Below, one piece after another: positions 49,182-59,002 of a stretch of 64,000 nt of DNA. The DNA is from Salticus scenicus (lineage: Eukaryota > Arthropoda > Arachnida > Araneae > Salticidae): assembly GCA_963930645.1 (NCBI GenBank), contig OZ005649.1, positions 84,641,126 to 84,705,125 of the forward strand, written 5' to 3'. A program made the translations under genes and the position numbers. The notes under the pieces are model-generated. The model did no database searches. It had not been told where the DNA came from and saw only the letters and a program-made list of their open reading frames with translations. Every line of letters starts with the position of its first letter. Position 1 is the stretch's first letter.

Positions 49182-49399
49182 CGACACCCCGGTCAGCATT
49201 ACTCACTCAGACAACCTTTTAGGCAGAAACATCTCTGGTCTGTCATATAGATAGCTCAACAGAAAATAAGCCGCTGGAAATGGAAAACACCATTAGATAA
49301 TAGGGAGAAAGAAATACAATTTTTATTAAAATCACACAATCAACTGTGGAAGAAAATCATATTTATTGAAATTTTATTTTTCCGACTGAGTGTAAATAA

Positions 49400-49472
49400 T
49401 GTCTGGACCCGGACTCGAACTCCGGATCTTTGACTTACAAGGTCAAGGCGCTACCAATCGAGCTGTCCAGGC
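49400..49472 (-). pseudogene. tRNA-Thr(UGU)-like, unit 63, class B2, weak terminator
   Basis: Block-duplicate of unit 54, including the ATTATTTAC trailer. Confidence 0.7.
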
Positions 49473-49690
49473 CGACCCCCCCAGTCAGCATTACTCACTC
49501 AGACAACCTTTTAGGCAGAAACATCTCTGGTCTATCATATAGATAGCTCAACAGAAAGTAAGCCGCAGGAAATGGAAAACACCATTAGATAATGGGAGAA
49601 AGAAATACAATTTTTATTAAAATCACACAATCAACTGTGGAAGAAAATCATATTTATTGAAATTTTATTTTTCCGACTAAGTGAAAATAA

Positions 49691-49763
49691 TGCCTGGACA
49701 GGGACTCGAACCCCGGATCTTTGACTTACAAGGTCAATGCTCTACCAATTGAGCTGTTCAGGC
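49691..49763 (-). tRNA. tRNA-Thr(UGU), unit 64, A6-C67 variant
   Basis: Block-duplicate of unit 55. Confidence 0.78.
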
Positions 49764-49980
49764 CGACACCCCGGTCAGCATTACTCACTCAGACAACCTT
49801 TTAGGCAGAAACATCTCTGGCCTATCATATAGATAGCTCAACAGAAAATAAGCCGCAGGAAATGGAAAACACAATTAGGTAATGGGGGAAAGAAATACAA
49901 TTTTTATTAAAATCACACAATCAACTGTGGAAGAAAATCATATTTATTGAAATTTTATTTTTCCGACTGAGTGAAAATAA

Positions 49981-50053
49981 TGCCTGGACAATGACTCGAA
50001 CCACGGATCTTTGACTTACACGGTCAATGCTCTACCAATTGAGCTGTTCAGGC
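49981..50053 (-). pseudogene. tRNA-Thr(UGU)-like, unit 65, U33 lost
   Basis: Block-duplicate of unit 56 with a further change of the universal T33 to G, next to the anticodon. Confidence 0.66.
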
Positions 50054-50270
50054 CGACACTCCGGTCAGCATTACTCACTCAGACAACCTTTTAGGCAGAA
50101 ACATCTCTTGTCTATCATATAGATAGCTCAACAGAAAATAAGCCGCAGGAAATGGAAAACACCATTAGATAATGGGAGAAAGAAATAGAATTTTTATTAA
50201 AATCACACAATCAACTGTGGAAGAAAATCATATTTATTGAAATTTTATTTTTCCGACTGAGTGAAAATAA

Positions 50271-50343
50271 TGCCTGGACAGGGACTCGAACTCCGGATCT
50301 TTGACTTACAAGGTCAGGGCGCTACCAATCGAGCTGTCCAGGC
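50271..50343 (-). pseudogene. tRNA-Thr(UGU)-like, unit 66, A/B hybrid
   Basis: Canonical acceptor with class-B D and T arms (T12-C23 and A52-C62), plus C27-A43. Confidence 0.66.
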
Positions 50344-50561
50344 CGACACCCCGGTCAGCATTACTCACTCAGACAACCTTTTAGGCAGAAACATCTCTGG
50401 TCTATCATATAGATAGCTCAACAGAAAATAAGCCGCTGGAAATGGAAAACACCATTAGATAATAGGGAGAAAGAAATACAATTTTTATTAAAATCACACA
50501 ATCAACTGTGGAAGAAAATCATATTTATTGAAATTTTATTTTTCCGTCTGAGTGAAAATAA

Positions 50562-50634
50562 TGCCTGGACAGGGACTCGAACCCCGGATCTTTGACTTAC
50601 AAGGTCAATGCTCTACCAATCGAGCTGTCCAGGC
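50562..50634 (-). tRNA. tRNA-Thr(UGU), unit 67, canonical
   Basis: Exact canonical sequence with T4 terminator. Confidence 0.88.
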
Positions 50635-50850
50635 CGACACCCCGGTCAGCATTACTCACTCAGACAACCTGTTAGGCAGAAACATCTCTGGTCTATCATA
50701 TAGATAGCTCAACAGAAAATAAGCCGCAGGAAATGGAAAACACCATTAGTTATTGGGAGAAAGAAATACAATTTTTATTAAATCACACAATCAACTGTGG
50801 AAGAAAATCATATTTATTGAAATTTTATTTTTCCGACTGAGTGAAAATAA

Positions 50851-50923
50851 TGTCTGGACCCGGACTCGAACTCCGGATCTTTGACTTACAAGGTCAAGGC
50901 GCTACCAATCGAGCTGTCCAGGC
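50851..50923 (-). pseudogene. tRNA-Thr(UGU)-like, unit 68, class B2
   Basis: Class B2 mismatches. Confidence 0.7.
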
Positions 50924-51141
50924 CGACCCCCCAAGTCAGCATTACTCACTCAGACAACCTTTTAGGCAGAAACATCTCTGGTCTATCATATAGATAGCTC
51001 AACAGAAAATAAGCCGCAGGAAATGGAAAACACCATTAGATAATGGGAGAAAGAAATACAATTTTTATTAAAATCACACAATCAACTGTGGAAGAAAATC
51101 ATATTTATTGAAATTTTATTTTTCCGACTGAGTGAAAATAA

Positions 51142-51214
51142 TGCCTGGACAGGGACTCGAACCCCGGATCTTTGACTTACAAGGTCAATGCTCTACCAAT
51201 TGAGCTGTTCAGGC
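51142..51214 (-). tRNA. tRNA-Thr(UGU), unit 69, A6-C67 variant
   Basis: A6-C67 acceptor mismatch only. Confidence 0.78.
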
Positions 51215-51431
51215 CGACACCCCGGTCAGCATTACTCACTCAGACAACCTTTTAGGCAGAAACATCTCTGGTCTATCATATAGATAGCTCAACAGAAAAT
51301 AAGCCGCAGGAAATGGAAAACACCATTAGATAATGCGAGAAAGAAATACAATTTTTATTAAAATCACACAATCAACTGTGGAAGAAAATCATATTTATTG
51401 AAATTTTATTTTTCCGACTGAGTGAAAATAA

Positions 51432-51504
51432 TGCCTGGACAGGGACTCGAACCCCGGATCTTTGACTTACAAGGTCAATGCTCTACCAATCGAGCTGTCC
51501 AGGC
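51432..51504 (-). tRNA. tRNA-Thr(UGU), unit 70, canonical
   Basis: Exact canonical sequence with T4 terminator. Confidence 0.88.
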
Positions 51505-51720
51505 CGACACCCCGGTCAGCATTACTCACTCAGACAACCTTTTAGGCAGAAACATCTCTGGTCTATCATATAGATAGCTCAACAGAAAATAAGCCGCAGG
51601 AAATGGAAAACACAATTAGGTAATGGGAGAAAGAAATACAATTTTTTTTAAATCACACAATCAACTGTGGAAGAAAATCATATTTATTGAAATTGTATTT
51701 TTCCGACTGAGTGAAAATAG

Positions 51721-51793
51721 TGCCTGGACAGGGACTCGAACCCCGGATCTTTGACTTACAAGGTCAATGCTCTACCAATCGAGCTGTTCATCC
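51721..51793 (-). pseudogene. tRNA-Thr(UGU)-like, unit 71, right array edge, acceptor broken
   Basis: The 5' acceptor strand reads GGGATGA, so it no longer pairs with TCCAGGC. The rest of the tRNA is near canonical. First unit in transcription order and last in window order. Confidence 0.7.
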
Positions 51794-52030
51794 CGACACC
51801 CCGGTCAGCATTACTCACTCAGACAACTTTTTAGGCAGAAACATCTCTGGTCTATCATATAGATAGCTCAACAGAAAATAAGCCGCAGGAAATGGAAAAC
51901 ACCATTTGATAATGGGAGAAAGAAATACAATTTTTATTAAATCACACAATCAACTGTGGAAGAAAATCATATTTATTGAAAGTTTATTTTTCCGACAGAT
52001 TGAATTTATTTATTATTTTCATATAGACTT

Positions 52031-52257
52031 TTAACCCCTTACCTGCTGGGGAAAACTTCCGAAATTCTTTTTACATTGTCATCATGCTCTGTCGGTTCTG
52101 AAATGAGTAAATTATTCGGAAAAAACCGTCAAGTTTATTTTTATTGAATTATCAAGGCGAGTCAGAAATTTCACTGATAGCAGTAAAATACGAAGGATCG
52201 TACTTCGGAAAAACGTATATATACACACGGGGCAGTTAAAGAGTTAATAAATATATT
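52031..52257. mobile_element. piggyBac-like MITE, 227 bp
   Basis: Begins TTAACCCCTTACCTGC and ends with GCAGTTAAAGAGTTAA, whose reverse complement is TTAACTCTTTAACTGC. A TTAA target site and TTAACCC-type inverted ends are the piggyBac signature. There is no coding content. It lies 35 bp beyond the array end. Confidence 0.6.
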
Positions 52258-52518
52258 CTTTGAATCGTATTGTTATAATGAATGTTGATTGGATCTTTTC
52301 CAAATTAAATGTGAAAATTGCTATACTTGAAATTAGACATAAAAAATACAACTAACATAGTAAAATAGCTTAGAACAATAACAAAATTTTTCTTAAAAGC
52401 ATTTGTTTAAGGTAATTCAGTTGAGTTTACTATCACTTCCAAGCTCATCACATGCATATTACTTAAATAATTGAGAAAAGTACCCATCAAATCTCAAGTT
52501 GAACTATCTGAAAAAAAA

Positions 52519-52549
<31 letters not shown>

Positions 52550-53129
52550 ATTTAAGACAAAAAAAAGTTGTATATAGTATTATAAATCCACAGAACACCT
52601 TGATTACAGTGTATATTACACATTTTCTACACTTTATTTTTAATTGAACTTCAGGGTTACATGATTTCTTAACATTGTTTTAACCTTTATTTTAATAATA
52701 GTTTTAACCTGAAAATAGTTTTATAATGGTCTTCGTAAAATAGTATTATCCTGTCTATTCTATTCAGTACAAAGAAATTTTTCCTAATTCAAAGTTATTA
52801 AAATGTATTTAATTTCACCATGCTGTCTCCTTTTCATTTTATTTTAATCATAAACTAATTCGACATAAAACCTAACCAACCTTATATTTTTACCAGCACT
52901 GTAGATAAGTTTTGAAATATCACGGCCTTGTTAAAATTAACGGATGTGTAGTAAAATGTTATGTAAGACCATTATCGAAAAATGCAGTTTTTAATAGGAA
53001 TTATTATAAATTACCGATTTCTTGCTTCGTAGTTATCTTGAAAAGATTGTTTAAAGTTGCATAAAATACAACAGGAAATTTATTGTAAAATAAAAATCTG
53101 AAAAGAAACGCGTAATAAACAATAAAGCT

Positions 53130-53130
<1 letters not shown>

Positions 53131-53174
<44 letters not shown>
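53131..53174. repeat. Compound (TA)n(TG)n microsatellite
   Basis: About nine TA then about 13 TG units. Confidence 0.95.
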
Positions 53175-53577
53175 ATTATATATATAAATGTTAAATTATT
53201 GTATGTTTTGAATAAAGACTGTAAATTTCGTATTAATATAAGTAAATATTTTATTAATCATAAAATAATTTATTCTAATTTCGAGCATATCAACATATTC
53301 AACTTTAGAAATATGTCATCATAAAATTCGCATAAAACTTTAAGTTTGCACCTTCGATCAACACACTTATACATTTAGCATCGATGCTTGAATTTTGTAA
53401 ATTTAAGGGAGATACAAATTACATATAATGGTTTATGTAAAGAGAGGAAAGTTTACGGAATTTAAATTTATTGTTAGAACGGAGGTTTAGATGATTTATA
53501 ACCCCCGTTTGATATTGAATATTTAAAGTAATAATTAAAATATGGTGAATTTTTACGATAATAAGACTTCATGCAAC

Positions 53578-53745
53578 ATAATTGTCAATAAATGTCTAAT
53601 GAAAATGTTATTTAATGTAGCATAACACCCATAATTAGAAATTTATTTTAATCTAATTAAATGAAGTAAAATTATCAATAAATTTCTAATGAAAATACCA
53701 TTTAATGGAGCTTTGTATAACGCCCATAATCAGAAATTCGTGAAG
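53578..53745 (+). repeat. Tandem duplication, unit about 90 bp
   Basis: ATCAATAAATTTCTAATGAA-like sequence, followed by ATTTAATGGAG and CGCCCATAAT-like blocks, occurs twice in a row with some divergence. Confidence 0.65.
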
Positions 53746-54269
53746 TAGTTACGTATTCTGAAATTTGAATTAAATTTAGTATCCAAAGATTAAGCACAAA
53801 GATAACTTAAATTAAAAAAGAAAAAAATAATAATAATTTAATCTACTATCCATCAATAATTGCAATCTTAAAACCATATTCAATAAAATTGTACTTTATA
53901 TTTTGCTCTGAAACGTGGGAATTAGAAATGGTATAATAAGGTCAGGATCGGATTTTGTGACACAAACACATTCTACAAATATTTCATAATGGTTTTATTT
54001 GTTGTACACACAAACGGATAACGGGAAAGTTAAATGAAATTTCACGCGGACCGAACATGTTTGATAAAAAACTTTTCACTTGTGCAATTTATCGAGCTAG
54101 TAAACAATAATATGCAGTTTTAAAAAAGAAATCTGCATTTGAAATATTTCGTTTAAATTTAAGTCGGATAAAATTTTAGAACTATTTTTATTAAAGAAAC
54201 ACTATGCATATCACCACCATTTAATGTAATGGAAGCAAAAATGAAATAATATATATATAGTTTTATTAC

Positions 54270-54440
54270 AGGGGCAGAGCAAACAATTCTTCATCTTTAT
54301 GGCTAATGGACTCAAATTATGTCAAGTGCGATATCGTCCGAATGACTTATCGGATGTAGAATTTATAGATTTTTACAGGGACACGAAGAAAATCTATTTA
54401 TCATTATGATCTATGGGCTGAATAAATTTGAAGTGCTATA
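54270..54440 (+). repeat. Diverged fragment of the 29,478 dispersed repeat
   Basis: ACAGGGACACGAAGAAAATC and ATCTATGGGCTGAA align with the second half of the reference copy. Confidence 0.4.
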
Positions 54441-54799
54441 ACGTTAAATTAAAGAACTTACTATAAGGACCAAAATAATCAAACAGACAATTACAATTTT
54501 CTCTTTTGTTTATTTAACGACTTTTCTTATATTAATTAATTTATAAAATCATTCATTACTTAATGTTTAGAAAAGCAAATGGAGTCGTTTCTAGGTATTT
54601 ATATAGTTCCACTCAACAAATTCCCGATTACAGATTTCACCCACTTGGTGAATACGTATCATAATGTGCACTATGGAAAACCATCCATTGTTTGCATCCA
54701 ATCTCATTCGCGAGACTTCTCTTTTCCGTGCTTCGAATTTTCAATTCTGTTCATTTCAAGTTCCTCTCCCACATGTATGTTTAATGCGTTTTATGTATT

Positions 54800-55154
54800 T
54801 TATTTTCATTTTAGGATTTTAAAAAATATTATTCTTCATAAAGAAGAAAAAAAAGTACATTATTTTAACGCCTCCTCGAAAAAAAAAAAAAAAAAAAAAA
54901 GAAGAAGAAGAAGAAAACAGGTCTGAAATAGATTCTACTGGAAAGTTAAGAAAAAAATAAAATAAAACATGAAATGTGAATCTGAGTTTGCTGAAATAAA
55001 TATTTGATAGAAAAAAAAAGTTATCCTTTATTAGATATATTTATCTAAAATATTGTTTATTTATTACATTTTAAGAGACTGAGATGATTATTCAATAGTT
55101 TTTCAATAATGGTATATGAATGGCTTTCTCTAAACAGTAAACGAAAATGTTGGG

Positions 55155-55186
<32 letters not shown>

Positions 55187-55260
55187 GTAAGAACTCCAAT
55201 TTTGAAGTTTTGTTTCCGGTACCAAACTAAAAAAAAAAAAAAAATGTTCAATACTATAAG
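54800..55260 (+). repeat. Dispersed repeat, copy 2 (paired with 1,540-1,990)
   Basis: Contains ATTATTCTTCATAAA and then GATGATTATTCAA with TTTTTCAATAATGG and AATGGCT, in the same order as copy 1. The open frame at 54,579-54,926 ends in an A/G-rich run and has no recognised domain. Confidence 0.5.
55157..55184. repeat. Poly-A tract
   Basis: About 28 A. Confidence 0.95.
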
Positions 55261-55938
55261 TTAGACATATATAAACTGGGGAACTTTTTATAGAAAAATA
55301 AATTAAAAAATTGCTTTGAATTAACTATTATAGTTTCATATTATTAATATGAGAAATTTTATACTATTTTATTGCACGTTATTTCATATAGTGAAAAAAA
55401 AAAAAAAAAAAAAAAGCTTTTATGTTTTTCCTTCGAATGGAATGCTTTATGCCAAATGATTTCTAAATAAACTGTATTTGCCCAACCTTATATTCGATAT
55501 CAAAAATAAAGAAAATTCACATATATATATTTAAGACAAAATAGTTATTTTAGTTATTATTTTTTTATCAATAAATCAATATATATTTTTATATTTTTTA
55601 TATTTTTTTTTCGAATATCTAATTAACATTTAAAATAAAGAATTACAGGAAAGATTTGAAAACAAATTTGTTCTTGATAACATGCCTTATAATGCTGCTC
55701 TTAGCATTCGTGAAATTGATTAAATCTAAAATCTTAAATTTTGCACTACAAATGCTTTTTTGATGTTCTTACAATGCGGTCATAATCGCTTAATTTTTTT
55801 TTTTTTCTTTTTTCCTTTTCTTTCTGTTTTTTTTTTTTTTTTTTTTTCAAAATTAAGAATATAAATAATAAAACATTTATATCCCCCCCCCCCAAAATAA
55901 TAAATAAAAGTTACACTAAATTCATTATCAATATGCAT
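55261..55938. other. AT-rich DNA, no gene recognised
   Basis: Mostly homopolymer and AT sequence. A 10-base C run lies near 55,885. Confidence 0.6.
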
Positions 55939-56590
55939 TCATGTTTGTAAAACGTGGAATACTATAATGAAATTGTCAGAAATTAATATAATTTTATGCA
56001 CAAACGGCTGGTATTGGTACAAATAAATGATTAAATTTTCAATGCAAAAATGAATATTAAGCATCCGAAATCTGCATTTTGTGTAGCTATTATGCGCTGA
56101 AATAAGTTCTATTACACGATGTGCCACAGAGTTAAACTGAGTTTGGATGTCTGTCTTGAAAAGAGCATTTTATATTGTTTGTATCCATACCCAAATTTTA
56201 TATGTAGAAGCTTTAGGACTAGGATAACGAGTGAGACGACGACGAATGAAATACTATACATATTGAATATGTAGCATATCCGGCGAATAATCAGGCTAAA
56301 GAAGAAGCTGTATGTTTTTTACTGAAAAGAAGTCTTGAACATTCCTTGCGACATGTGTGCGGGCATTATCCCGTTGAAAGATAGCTCCAATATTCCCTTG
56401 AAGGAAAGGAGAAACATCTGGATACATCACTTCACCAATGTATCTGTTGCTATTCAGAATTCCCACAATCCGTAGCAGCTGAGAACGTCCATGATACCTA
56501 GTCGCAAACCACAACATAACACCGGATGTTCGTTAATGTACTCTGGAGGTAGATTTCACCGGCATCTAACACGTTTACAGCCATCATGGT
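55939..56590 (-). pseudogene. Decayed Tc1-like transposase
   Basis: On the minus strand the segment YHGRSQLLRIVGILNSNRYI leads into a frame containing IFQRDNARTHVARNVQDFF. That frame holds the second catalytic Asp of the Tc1 family (QQDNARPH type, here QRDNARTH). Upstream, a shifted frame holds EYINEH. Further downstream MAHRVIELISAHN matches the family's C-terminal MPRRI..I.A block. Stops and frame changes between these blocks, and loss of the WPxxSPD block, make it dead. Terminal repeats were not found. Confidence 0.75.
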
Positions 56591-57224
56591 CCCCACTAAA
56601 ATTTATCTTGAGATAATCTTAAAAGAGTTTCTACTTTTTACAGAAATATTAAAAATATCTGAATACATTTTTCAGGTTTAGATTTATCACCAAATTAACT
56701 GCAGATTTTTTTAAGACATTCTCTGGGCATTATGAAGATTTTGTTTTATCATTGAAATAACTGCAAATCTTTTGAAGATATGACACAAACATTTTTATTA
56801 TATTAATCTAAGCAAAAAGTTAAAATAAAATCTGGAAAATATTTCTAGAACTTTTGAATCATAAACAGCTTAATAAGTGTTTGTGCATAGTGTAGTGTGA
56901 ATTATATGAGAACCCATTTCTTTGCTTTTAGTAAAATTTAAACTAATATAAAACAGTGACCATATATTTTGCTTCAAGCTGCAGCAATGAAATTCATTCA
57001 AAGGAATAACAGTTCAACTCAATGATGTGAAGAGGTAAAAATAAAGAAATGCTTTATTTACTAACAAGCCGGTGGGCCGGCGTTATGGATAGCCATAATG
57101 CCGATTAGCGTAGTTTTACTCGATTGTATTTTGTTAAAAATATTTTGTGTTTCATATGTTATTTTCATAGAGTATTTTAAAAGTTAAAGATGAATATGAC
57201 AAGTAATAAGCATTTAAAATGGCC

Positions 57225-57256
<32 letters not shown>

Positions 57257-57354
57257 GCATTTTTTACTCTTATACATTTGTTGATATAATGTTTTCTTTG
57301 GAAGAATGAAAATTAATTATTCGGTAATAATAGTTACTTATATAGCGTTCCATT
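56591..57354. other. AT-rich DNA, nothing recognised
   Basis: Contains a small GC patch (GCCGGTGGGCCGGCG at 57,068) and a long A-run at 57,228-57,253. Confidence 0.5.
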
Positions 57355-57356
57355 TA

Positions 57357-57579
57357 CAGTGTGTAACAAAATTATAAGACCACTATGGATTTTGGGATTT
57401 TTTTTCTATAAATAGTATATATATTTTTAATTAAATTAATTTGATGTAAATAAATGAAATATAAAATGTATACATATTATTCTTAAGAGATATTTAAATA
57501 TACTAATTATTTTATCAGCAATTTCAAATTTTTCCAATCAAATATCTGTAACACAATTATAAGACCACTTGTTAAAACA

Positions 57580-57610
<31 letters not shown>

Positions 57611-59002
57611 AAACTAAAATGATGTTGATCCACCATTTTTCTGAATAACTTTAAATACTCGATTTCGCATCGAATTAATCAGGTTTTCGAGCAAAAATTT
57701 AGAAATTCCGTACCATTCATCCATGATAACTACTTCCAATTCGTATACAGAACAATATTCACGGTTATTTGCATACACTGGACGAGTCAAATGTCCCCAC
57801 AATTTTTCTATGGGATTCAGGTCTGGACTATGTCTTGGCCAGCTTAAGACCTCAATTCTTTCTTTTTGAACGAGTTTTTAGTTGATTCAGACACATGGCA
57901 TGGCGCGTTGTCTTGCTGAAATTTCCAGATAGACCCTCCTAAAAGTGGACCAAAAGGTATAAGATGTTGATAAAGCAGTTGTTGATAAAAACTAGAGTCT
58001 ATTTTGCCAGGAACTTGCTGCAGGTCACATTTCCCATCATCGCAAAAACTCCCCCGACCATCACAGAGCCACCACACATCTGCCTACTGAAGAAATCCAG
58101 AGATTCCTTTCGCAATTCATGCCACCCGTAAATATTACGGTTCGAGTCATCAAAATTGAATTTTCTTTCGTCGAAAAAAATAATATTTTTCTAAGTAGCA
58201 TCCCAGGTCATGACCTTCTTTGCCCTTTTCAGCTTTTCTTCTTTATGATGCTTTAACAGTCTTTATTTTCTTTTTAATTTCTGAAGAGCAACATTTGAAT
58301 TTAATCTTAAACTGCGCCAGACTGTCATATGTGAAATAGTTTTACTTGTCTTCTGCGTTATTTTAACAGTAGACAAGTTCTGTTTAGTTGCAAGCTTGAG
58401 AATTTGTCTATTATCGCGAGCTGATAATCTACTCTTCCTCCCATATCTTTTATATTTTCCATAACAATCTCTTTTACTTAGAATGTTATGAATAGCAGTT
58501 TTAGAAAGTTTGAGGACCTTACTTATTTCACGTTTCTTGTTTTCCAGAGCCCTTATAAAACCAAAGTTTTCGACCTTCTAGGTCAGATAATTCTCCCCAA
58601 TGAGGCATTGTGCATTTCCTCATAAAATAATAATAATAATAATAAATTAATTGAATTCTATATATATATATATATATATATTTTATGATATTATCGTTTG
58701 AACTTTTCTTGTGATGTAAAGTTACAGTTTGCCTACGATTTTGAAAGAAAAAACAAAATGATTTTGAAAAATCAAGCGATTTTCAATGAAAAAATGAGTG
58801 GTCTTATATTTATGTTACACCGATATTTAAAAAAAAATCGTTTGCTGTGCGAAACTAACTCATTTTGTTTTTCCTTTATTGATTTAATTGAGAAAATATA
58901 ACATATTTCAATTGCTTCAATGCTTTAAAATTATTCATTTTATGCAAAGTACTGTTTAAATGAGTGATATTTTGGGTGGTCTTATAATTTTGTCACACAG
59001 TG
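57357..59002 (-). mobile_element. Tc1-like transposon with IR/DR termini, 1,646 bp
   Basis: The left end CAGTGTGTAACAAAATTATA and the right end, read inverted as CACTGTGTGACAAAATTATA, are TA-flanked (57,355 and 59,003). Each terminal region holds a second, internal copy of the motif. CTGTAACACAATTATAAGAC lies at 57,546, and the inverted form GTCTTATATTTATGTTACA near 58,800. Two direct-repeat binding motifs within each inverted terminus of about 210 bp is the IR/DR arrangement of Tc1-type elements such as Minos and Sleeping Beauty. Confidence 0.9.
57614..58608 (-). pseudogene. Tc1-like transposase, frameshifted
   Basis: The minus-strand ATG at 58,608 starts MPHWGELSDLEGRK, a typical Tc1 N terminus, but the frame is lost within about 20 codons. 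Later frames give IWKFQQDNAPCHVSES (second catalytic Asp), then WPRHSPDLNPIEKLWGHL (third catalytic acidic residue). The frame ends at a TAA at 57,614. The span of 995 bp is close to the usual 340 codons, so there has been little deletion, but several frameshifts. Confidence 0.88.

Larger units (their letters stand above)
48242..50343 (-). repeat. Higher-order block 2, second copy (8-9 units)
   Basis: Partner of 45,633-47,734. The last unit (66) differs from unit 57 in its acceptor strand, so an exchange point probably lies within it. Confidence 0.85.
31345..51996 (-). repeat. Tandem array of 71 tRNA-Thr(UGU) units, period about 290 bp
   Basis: All units are head to tail with tRNA starts 288-301 bp apart (mean about 289.9). 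The tRNA lies on the minus strand. The canonical tRNA has acceptor stem GCCTGGA/TCCAGGC, D stem GCTC/GAGC, anticodon stem TTGAC/GTCAA with loop CTTGTAA (anticodon TGT), T stem CGGGG/CCCTG with loop TTCGAGT, and discriminator A73. The B box GGTTCGAGTCC is perfect. The A box differs from consensus by C at position 8. Three bases after A73 comes TTTT, a likely Pol III terminator. CTGAGTGA and TCACTCAG flank each tRNA as a short inverted repeat. Spacer variants ATTAAATCA and ATTAAAATCA account for the 1-bp period differences. It is not a SINE cluster: there are no A-tails or target duplications between units. Confidence 0.97.
52258..54269. other. AT-rich DNA, no gene recognised
   Basis: Simple repeats and one tandem duplication only. 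Confidence 0.6.

Noticed and set aside
31350..51990. Plus-strand ATAGCTCAACAG in each spacer as a second tRNA A box
   Set aside because: It resembles an A box only partly. No B box or cloverleaf follows on the plus strand.
31345..51996. CRISPR-like or rDNA-like array
   Set aside because: The period is about 290 bp and the conserved part includes a full tRNA cloverleaf and the whole spacer. There are no variable short spacers, and no 5S or other rRNA motif was recognised.
31345..51996. Cluster of tRNA-derived SINEs
   Set aside because: Units are strictly head to tail at a constant period, with no A-rich tails and no target-site duplications between them.
54579..54926. 115-codon plus-strand open frame
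   Set aside because: It ends in a Lys/Arg run encoded by an A/G homopolymer and lies over a dispersed repeat; no domain.
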